NCBI GenBank assembly: GCA_012064385.1 | Contig: QRDG01001356.1 | Location: 164,080-228,079 of the forward strand | Length of the DNA: 64,000 bases | Origin: Puccinellia tenuiflora | Taxonomy: Eukaryota; Streptophyta; Magnoliopsida; Poales; Poaceae | Direction: 5' to 3' | Notes under the pieces: model-generated | The model's input: only the letters and a program-made list of their open reading frames with translations | What the model was told of the DNA's origin: nothing | The model's database searches: none | Shown: positions 57,213-64,000 of the stretch, piece after piece | How positions within the stretch are numbered: the first letter of the stretch is position 1 | Layout: every line of letters begins with the position of its first letter | Made by a program: the position numbers and the translations under genes

Positions 57213-58250
57213 GCCCAGGGCATGGACCAGGCCTACACAAGGCCGGTCCATGGGTCATGTGGGGGGCGGTAGATCGGCGATGCTGGAGGTGCAGGAGCCG
57301 GTGGTGGAGCCGGGGCCGAGGGTGCGCCGCTTGAAGGAGCCGGAGCCGATGGTGCTGAAGGCCGGGAGGTCGGTAAATCGGCCTTGTGCCGCGGTAGTTG
57401 GGGCTGGGGCGCCATCCTGGGGGTGGTTGCACCGATGTTGGAGGAGGTGGTGGCGGCGGTGGAGCTGGAGCGGGCGGACGTTGGATGGCCGCAAAAACTT
57501 GGGGACGAGCCTCCTTGTTTGGTGATGGCGCGATTTGCCCATTGAAGAATGGAGCGTACCTCAGCGAAGGAGGGTCGCGGACACATCATGGGGATGAAGG
57601 AGGCTTGCTTCTCAAAACGTTCACCGAGCCCGACGAGGAGAACATTGATGAGTTGACAGTCATCGATGGGGTCGCCGAGTTTGCGAAGCTTGTCGGCGAG
57701 AGACTTGAGCCGCTGACAATAAACCCCCACTTGGGAGTCGCCTTGGACGGTGTTGCGGAGCTTGGTGTGGAGGGTGTTGACGCGAGCGTCGACGTTGTCT
57801 CGAAATAGCTGGCGAAGGGCTTCCCAGAGTGTGGCGGCATTGGAGGCATCGCGGAAGACGAGATTGAAGATCTCGGTGGCCGGACATCCGTTGGTAGATC
57901 CATTGGATGATGGCGAGATCGTCCTTCACCCAAGAGGATCCGAGGGCTGGGGGACGGAGTTGGCGTCGACATGGCCGAGAAGATTGCAACGGCCTAGATG
58001 AACTTCAAAGAGGTGGCGCCAGTGGTAGTAGTTGTGCTTGGGAAGATCTAAAGTAACAGGAATAATGGGACTAACATCTGAAATTGTATCGGCATATTGG
58101 ATGGTGGGTGGGGTAGAAGGGACTAGGGTTTGGGTGGAGGAGGAGGAGGAGGAGGAGTAGTGCGCCGCGGCGGCGCAAGCTTGGAGGCGGCAGAGCAGCG
58201 CGCCTCTCGAAATAGCCTGGCGGCGGCGGGGGGGGGGGGGGGGGTGGGCG
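57213..58250 (-). pseudogene. copia gag N-terminal part
   Basis: Frames 57972-57586 and 57730-57233 overlap in different phases. They include the capsid-like stretches GVYCQRLKSLADKLRKLGDP and LLVGLGERFEKQASFIPMMC, with SFAEVRSILQWANRAI, typical of the copia gag (UBN2-type) domain, then a Pro/Ala/Ser-rich tail. Initial residues lie right of 57989 in the direction of the PBS. At least one frameshift is seen. The gene is cut at 57212 by the gypsy element and its 3' part is at 44492-43947. A homopolymer of G occurs near 58230-58247. Confidence 0.75.
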
Positions 58251-58288
58251 GCGACATGCCCTAGATCGGTTTTAATAATCTGATACCA

Positions 58289-58427
58289 TGTAAAGTATTA
58301 TTTGTCTCATGAGATTGATGATTCTTTGGAGATTACAAGGGGTATATATGAGGGGCCAGCGGCTAACCCTTATTTGAATTACAAGCAAACTCTAAAACAA
58401 ATCCTAACCGACTCATATTTTCTAACA
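58289..58427 (-). repeat. copia 5' LTR
   Basis: 139 bp, about 97% identical by eye to 40795-40931. The PBS TGGTATCAGA (minus) lies at 58279-58288. Confidence 0.9.
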
Positions 58428-58520
58428 ATAATATCTCCTTTTGACTATTTAATTATAGAAATATCTTCGAGTGACTATTTCATCGTGAAGTTTTTTTTTT
58501 GACATGGAACGCTGACATTC

Positions 58521-59100
58521 CATAGGAAGGGATTTTGGGTGTGGTAGTAAATATTTTGTTCATATAGGTAGCCCTAGAGGTACATGTCCTCCTAAATTTA
58601 TGGTGCATGCATCTTGAAAACATATGCACCATTAGATCGTACTACTAAACTACGGACAAAAAAGAGGCGGTGTTTCGGGTCACGGGTGCATCTGCACCCG
58701 TTGTGTAAAAAAAATTAATTTTTTTTAAAATGTCAAAAAACTTAAAAAAAATCGGATATACATCAGGAAAGTGTTAGCACAAAAAGTTTCATGGTGAAAA
58801 GATACTTTTTGTCATCCGTGCAAAAAAGACAAAAACATGTCCCGTACAAAGTCATTTTGTATTGCCTGAATTTATCTTTTTTGCACAACTCACAAAAAAG
58901 TCTTTTCATCATGAAATTTTTTTTGCTAGCACAAAATGTCTTGAAGTATATGCAAAAAAAAATTTTTTGACATTTGGAAATTTGTTTTTTGGGCGGTGAG
59001 TGCATCTGCACCCACTACCCGAAATGGATTTCCGGGACAAAAATGATAAAACTTACCTATTTTTGAAAACTCGGCACTTAATATCCCGGTTCTGAAATGA
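58521..59100. repeat. Duplicated flank segment, right copy, interrupted by MITE
   Basis: 58521-58662 and 59044-59100 align with 40331-40530. The interruption at 58663-59034 is a MITE and the left copy shows the empty site. Confidence 0.75.
58663..59034. mobile_element. Mutator-like MITE, 372 bp, with 9-bp TSD
   Basis: The 9-bp duplication GGACAAAAA occurs at 58654-58662 and 59035-59043; the paralogous site at 40476-40484 has one copy only. The terminal regions TTTCGGGTCACGGGTGCATC and, complemented, TTTCGGGTAGTGGGTGCAGA are inverted repeats about 30 bp long. The AT-rich interior is itself partly self-complementary (CATGGTGAAAAGA with TCTTTTCATCATG). No ORF is seen. Confidence 0.85.
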
Positions 59101-59640
59101 ATTCACAAACTAACCTATTTGCAAGGCGTCCTACCACGTTCCTCAAAATGTGAGGGCCAGCGAATACACAAAATCTTAGGGACGGTCAGGCCGACCTAGA
59201 GTAGCCCATAACACCCACAAACCCTGATCGGGTCCCACGGCAGCTATATATTGCCTTGCACCTGCAGCTTAACGGATAGCAGCCCTCGTTGCCTTCCGGT
59301 GGCAGCTTCAGCGAGAGACGACATGAAGTTGTTGTAACCTTGATGCTGGTGGTGGCGGTGTGGCGTGAGCGCCGTGCATTCAGCTAGCTGATCCGCGGCA
59401 ATTAGGGTGCAAAGCGGGCGTGTTCAAACTTAGTCAAATTAAACAAACTTGTTATAATCCAGCTCAACTGATTTCCCTTTAGCTAGAAAAAACTGATTTT
59501 TTTTTTACAGTTGAATACAGTACAAAGCAGGCCGGGTCCGGGCGTTGCTTTATATCCCTTAGCAGCAATGATGTAACACATGCTTTGTCGTCATCGATGC
59601 CTCTCTTCAATTATGCGCAAGCGTTAGGATTCAAAACTGT
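59101..59640. other. Intervening DNA, no gene called
   Basis: A TATATATT motif near 59245 is followed by a leader-like stretch and an ATG at 59321 whose frame stops after five codons. This could be the remains of a promoter; I cannot support a gene. Confidence 0.3.
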
Positions 59641-59647
59641 ATGTGAT

Positions 59648-59728
59648 ATTACACCTCCGATCCAAAATATTAAGTGTTGCCGTTTTGAACTAATATTTAT
59701 TCAAACTGCGACACTTACTTACTACTCC
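59648..59728. mobile_element. Degraded Stowaway-type MITE interrupted by CACTA II
   Basis: ACACCTCCGATCCAAAATA and, at the other side, GCGACACTTACTTACTACTCC resemble the CTCCCTCCG(T/A)CCCAAAATAAGTG termini of grass Stowaway elements, with substitutions. The CACTA terminus begins directly after ACTCC. Confidence 0.45.
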
Positions 59729-59748
59729 CACTACGGGAAAGCCACGCT

Positions 59749-60172
59749 ACGCCGACGGCCGGAAGCCGTCGGCGTACCTATACGCCGACGACAGCCGTCG
59801 GCGTAGAGCCGTCGGCGTTTCCCTTCGTCGGCGTACAATATATGCCGTCGGCGTATGTTAGTGGGGCCCACAAGACGGCATCCGTCTCCGTTTCCGTCAG
59901 TCTGTTATACGCCGACGGCAATGCCGTCGGCAGTATCCGCACTCCCTGACAGCACGGCCCACGCCTGCGCGTCTGGCTGGCTTACTACGCCGACGGCGAT
60001 GCCGTCGGCGTACATTCCCCTTCCTGACAGCCCGGCCCCACCTCTCGCAGGTGTCAGTTACGCTACGCCGACGGCAATGCCGTCGGCGTATGGGTTACCA
60101 TAAGGCGACGTGCCCGCTTCCTGTCAGCCTGGCAGGCATCCTACGCCGACGGCATTGCCGTCGGCGTATGGG
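59749..60172. repeat. CACTA II subterminal inverted repeats
   Basis: Seven or more occurrences of TACGCCGACGGC paired with GCCGTCGGCGTA, often as compact palindromes such as ACGCCGACGGCAATGCCGTC. They are spaced 40-90 bp apart. Such repeats bind the element's own proteins in characterised CACTA elements. Confidence 0.85.
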
Positions 60173-60375
60173 TGACCATTTTTTTTGAATTCAGGTTTAC
60201 AGCCCTATTTAAATTCACATAAATTTGCAAAAATATGACAAATCACAGAAACTCACATAATATCATATATGCATATACCAAAGCATCATACAAACTCAAA
60301 TCACACATATAATCCAAAATTGCACTTATACAAAGTCGAACTCATCCAAAATGGCACAACATTGTTCGAACTCAT

Positions 60376-62881
60376 CTATTTGTCGCTCGAGGTACCCATC
60401 TCCGACAGCGTGAGATTAGGCGACCGACCGCGTGGGCCAGCCGCCGTCGAATCACAATGGGAACCCGGCGAGGAACGGGACGGTGTGGAATCCGGCGAGG
60501 GACGGGACGGTGTGGCATCCGGCGAGGCATCACCACCGCCATGCTGCACGAGAGCGCGAGCGGAGGACGGCGAGGCAGAAGCACGACCAAAGGGTGCAGT
60601 CCTGGAGCATCCCGTGCCCTACATGTTTGAGTCCAAGTTAGCAACTTTGAAAGCACAGTACGGCAGTAACAACTGGTTTGGCAATAACTTACCGGAGTCC
60701 TTTGCTTGTATGTGAGGGCGACCGCTTCCCTCGATGGGCACTTGGGCGGCATCCCCACGCTAGGTGGACGCGGAGGCAGCGGCTCCCGCTCTCCAGTGGC
60801 AAAAAACTTCTCATGCGCCTACAAGATAGTTTAGATGTCAGGAGTTGTAGAAAAAGAAGGTTCAAACTAGAGGAAATGAGACTTGTCATATTGCAAATAT
60901 TAAGGTTGAAACTTACAGCATCGCGCAACTCTTGCCACTCGTCATACGCCGCTCTCTTCTGCAGCCACACGTCATACTCCGCCTCATAGGCCGCGTAAGC
61001 GGCCTCGAAGGCTGACTCGAATTCAGGCTACAATTTCAAAATAGAATGAATCTCATCAACTTAGCAACTTAGCTAGGAATGAATGTCGGAAAGAGAATGA
61101 AATTGAGTAAAACTTACATCGGGGCGAGCTCGGGAAGGCTGTCGAGGAGGCATGACAGGGGGGTCATCGGCGGTGAGTGTAGCCTTGACACGCACGAGGC
61201 CCAACTCAGGAGTACGCGGGGTTACCGCAGTAAGACAGTTCAAACGGCCATGCTCCCAACCGTGCCCGGCGAGGACCAACGCTCTCTTGTCGGTGTCATG
61301 CTCAAGAGGGTCATCCACCTCCGGATTAAGACCTCTGAACGACTGGACGTACTTGCTTATGTTCTCGTCGGCGTTGTTGTAGTAAGTGGGAAGCGAGGGC
61401 TGAGGCTCGGATAGATCGGGCTTCTTCATCTTCATCCTCTCCCATGCTTGCATGTCCGACACAGGACCTATATCGGCCTCCTGCATTGCCAAAAAAGTGG
61501 TATGCGTATCAAATTAGGAACATGAGGGGAAATGAATGAAACGTATCAAATAAGGACCCATACCAGCTTTTCCTTGAAGCGCTCATGGTTGCGGGCTCCC
61601 GCACAATGTGTCCCCTCCGTCCCGCGGTTTGCCTTGTTTCGCTCGCTCAAGGCTTTGAACGCGGCGTCCTCCCCAAGCCACCTCGACGCCAACGCCTCCC
61701 ACGCGTCAGCCTTACCATAGGCCCATTCTGGCATAACCTGAAAAAACAATACTCATGTGAAAAACACATAATGCAATTGCAACTTAGCAGAAACATGTAA
61801 TCTCATTGACAATTTACTTACCGATAGGTAATCCTCCATGGTCATATCAGGTGGTTCGATCACATTCTCATGCTTCGGCGCCTTCTTGGATAGCTTCTCA
61901 GAACTGAAATGATTGATGGCGGTATGCTTTACATTGTAGAATTGTTGACGTGTCAACTTCTTGCAAGCCCCCTCCAAAGTCCTGTCCGCCGTGGCACGCT
62001 CCTCAGGGAGTACCCTATAGAATCTCTTCAATAATGCAGAAAAAAGAAATTGTGAGAGCATGGTGGGGACATCAACTATGAACGAAATTCAAAAAGTTCA
62101 ACTTACCCAAAACTTGGTGATCACGGCGTCAGAACATTTCCCGAAGCCCGGGTGATCGGCGGCCTGATAGTCTAGCCAACTGGTGGCTAGCTTCCTCTCG
62201 CCGTTGGGGACCGTGCTGTACAAGCCCGGCCAAAACTTCCTAACCAAAGCGTCGATCATGGTGTTAGGCGCACGGGCACCTTGAGGAAATTTCCAATTGC
62301 TGCACAATAATTAAACATTAGTACATGTCAAATTGTACTGACCACAATGAAATTACCATGTTCAAAGTTAGGGTAGTCACTTACTCAATCCCATTAGGCG
62401 TAATGAGGATTTTCTCCTCCTCGGTAGCAGGTTCCTTGATCGGGAGGACCATGGATTCCCCACGAATCTTTGGCTTCTTCTGTGATGCGGAGGACCCCGT
62501 CTCCTGGTCTCGAGACTCCGTGCCCTCGCCTCGAGACTCTGGAGCATCGTCTCGAGACGACGTCTCCTCGTACGCCACGTCGCCAGAGGCGGAGGGTATG
62601 TCCGAAGACACGTCGCCCCCACCTCGTGCTCGTCCTGCACCTCGTGCTCGACCTCCCGCACCGCGTGCTCGACCTCCCGCACCGCGTGCTCGACCTCCAC
62701 CTCGTCCCCTCGAAGGAGCTGCATCGGCACCTCCCCCTCGTCCAGCACCTCCTCTCTCACCACTGTCCTCCAGGTACCGCGAGTTCGGAATCGGCTCCCT
62801 TCCACTTTTAGTGGCTTTCTTCGCGGTAAACCTCTTCAGCAAGGAGCCCGATGATTCTTTGCCTTGGCTCATCTTGGTCAA
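60376..62881 (-). CDS. CACTA II eight-exon gene (Transposase_24/Ptta-En-Spm-like)
   Basis: Exons on the minus strand (approximate): 62881-62386, 62300-62107, 62034-61824, 61740-61567, 61481-61117, 61026-60920, 60819-60693, 60618-60376, with GT(AAG)/AG borders at nearly all joins. Exon 1 starts MTKMSQGKESSG (or from the second Met) and has an Arg/Gly/Ala repeat tract. Exon 2 has KFWPGLYSTVPNGERKLATS and exon 3 RQQFYNVKHTAINHF. Exon 4 has WEALASRWLGEDAAFKALSE followed by RNKANRGTEGTHCAGARNHE, resembling the PF03004 plant transposase domain. Exon 6 is a Glu/Ala-rich helix and exon 8 ends SEMGTSSDK and stop. No frame break was found, so the gene may be intact. It is probably an accessory transposition protein; the exact role is unknown. 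Confidence 0.65.
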
Positions 62882-64000
62882 TCACCTGCATTGAGAAAGG
62901 GTAAACAATTAATAATGATAAAGACATAATAACATGTTCTACGAGCCAAATAATAATAAGATTTGAAACCCAACTAAATTATCAAAACATATTTTAGTGG
63001 TGTAAGAAAAAAATTGCTTAACAACTAAATTAAATTAAAATCATTGCATATAGAAAATGACAGAGCACTTGGAATGCTACCACATTCATTGCATATAGAA
63101 AATGACAAGAAGCTTTATATGCAATGGTATGCGGTTATCATGACAGAGCATTTGCATCTGCATTAGTAATCACAAAGCCATGAAAATCAAATCTTATGAG
63201 TTGCCAAAATCACAGTACATTATAGAGAAACAAGAAACACGGGACCACAACAAATGATTCAAACCGAAAACTCATCAATGAAAACAACAACTTGGCCTTA
63301 AGGCTATAAGACTACAACCAGAAGTAACATGGTTTCGAGAATCACGAGCCAACAAGATTTGAGCAACTTGATCCAAAGAGGGCTATGATTCAGACTTAAG
63401 AAGTAACATCTTAAATCTAAGACCAGGTCTACCAAGAGCAAGAATATGCCATAATTGGACAACAAGGTTACTGACCAAAAGACAACTCCAAATCAAACTT
63501 TAAGAAATAAGCGCATCATAATCTACCCGAGCAGTGGCTACGAGAAAGCACATTCGAAGAACTAGAGAACTACTAAAGACATTAGAACTAGCCAGCAACA
63601 CATTTGCTAGAAGGCACTAGGCCAACACACAAAGATTGCCAGTCAAGGGAATCCACACACTTCTTTCCGATGGTGACTATTAAAAAAACTCTTAGTACTT
63701 TCTTAACAAAAGCACAAATCATAGCTACAGGATATATACACTAATACGGAGTCTGCAAAACTTTTAGCGATAGCCTTCCTTGGCTATGACCAACAACACA
63801 TGAAAGTAATGTGCATAGCAGTACGTTAGGGACAACACTAAAAAGGACACATCAACGCACTAAAGACACCATGCACCATCGAAGGATGACATCACACAAG
63901 CCAACGACATTAGATCAACCAAATCAGCAATGTGATAACCAAATGAAAAGACTAATTTTAATCCATAATCACAAACACTCAAGGCATTATAGCAAGCACT
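62882..64000. other. CACTA II upstream region, no gene seen
   Basis: AT-rich sequence with no ORF above about 60 codons. CATTGCATATAGAAAATGAC occurs at about 63043 and again at 63090, a short direct repeat. It probably contains the promoter of the gene to its left. Confidence 0.4.

Larger units (their letters stand above)
40795..58427 (-). mobile_element. Ty1/copia retrotransposon, split by a nested gypsy element
   Basis: Short LTRs at 40795-40931 and 58289-58427 are flanked by a perfect 5-bp duplication, ATAAT (40790-40794 and 58428-58432). The minus-strand PBS TGGTATCAGA (58279-58288) abuts the 5' LTR, and the tract GCGGGGGGA precedes the 3' LTR. Gag lies at 58.0-57.2 kb; protease, integrase, RT and RNase H lie at 44.2-41.1 kb. 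The 12.7-kb gypsy element sits between gag and protease. The LTRs differ at about 4 of 137 sites plus a 2-bp indel, so this insertion is older than the one it hosts. Confidence 0.92.
59729..64000 (-). mobile_element. CACTA element II (right end beyond window)
   Basis: The terminus CACTACGGGAAA at 59729 is followed by subterminal inverted repeats of TACGCCGACGGC/GCCGTCGGCGTA to 60180. A multi-exon gene reads from right to left toward this end. The element is a different CACTA family from the one at 37229, judged by its terminal and subterminal repeats. The transposase gene would be expected to the right of 64000. Confidence 0.8.

Noticed and set aside
59321..59335. ATG after a TATATATT-containing leader at 59245
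   Set aside because: The frame stops after five codons and no exon continuation was found.
1..64000. tRNA, rRNA or organellar insertions
   Set aside because: No stretch with tRNA A/B box plus cloverleaf arms, rRNA core words or chloroplast/mitochondrial genes was noticed; a tRNAscan and organelle search would be decisive.

Overview
The window looks like intergenic DNA from a large grass genome, most probably Triticeae (wheat, Aegilops, barley or rye). The grounds are stacked nested LTR retrotransposons, CACTA transposons with TTTAGTACCGG-type subterminal repeats, a Helitron end of the grass type, retrotransposon antisense ORFs of the PF04195 type, and no recognisable housekeeping gene. Nothing in it is prokaryotic. 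Family assignments come from motifs read by eye; no database was searched.

Layout. 1-15143: a non-autonomous, minus-oriented LTR element (element I). Only part of its 3' LTR is inside the window. It has repeat-filled internal DNA and no gag-pol, and it is split by a younger non-autonomous element (element II, 1473-11170) with 3.5-kb LTRs and a single protein carrying five CCHC zinc knuckles. 15144-25219: three related LTR-like segments A(-), B(+), C(-), forming a large inverted arrangement. 25220-27593: a chromovirus (Ty3/gypsy with chromodomain) that has lost most of its RT and RNase H. 27594-29030: the 3' end of another gypsy element with an antisense ORF. 29030-37229: CACTA DNA with a decayed TNP2 transposase, two further element-type ORFs, and a TATA box followed by three precursor-like RNA hairpins (31.67-32.24 kb), which I consider the most interesting part of the window. 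37860-37890: a Helitron 3' terminus. 37.9-40.8 kb: possible low-copy host sequence carrying two hAT-type insertions. 40795-58427: a Ty1/copia element (TSD ATAAT) that contains a whole 12.7-kb Tat-type Ty3/gypsy element (44493-57207, TSD GAGCC). 58428-59728: flank with a Mutator-like MITE whose empty site survives in a duplicated copy at 40.48 kb. 59729-64000: the terminus and an apparently intact eight-exon gene of a second CACTA element running off the window.

How it fits together. The window is a record of successive insertions. LTR divergence counted by eye (copia about 3%, internal gypsy about 1-1.5%, element II about 0.3%) agrees with the nesting order. The non-autonomous element II shares its PBS type and its polypurine-tract/LTR junction with the chromovirus, so a chromovirus of that lineage could supply its enzymes. 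Two gypsy elements carry spliced antisense genes with their own promoters. One of these promoters, and the element II LTRs, contain paired TGACG motifs 12 bp apart, the spacing of plant as-1 elements.
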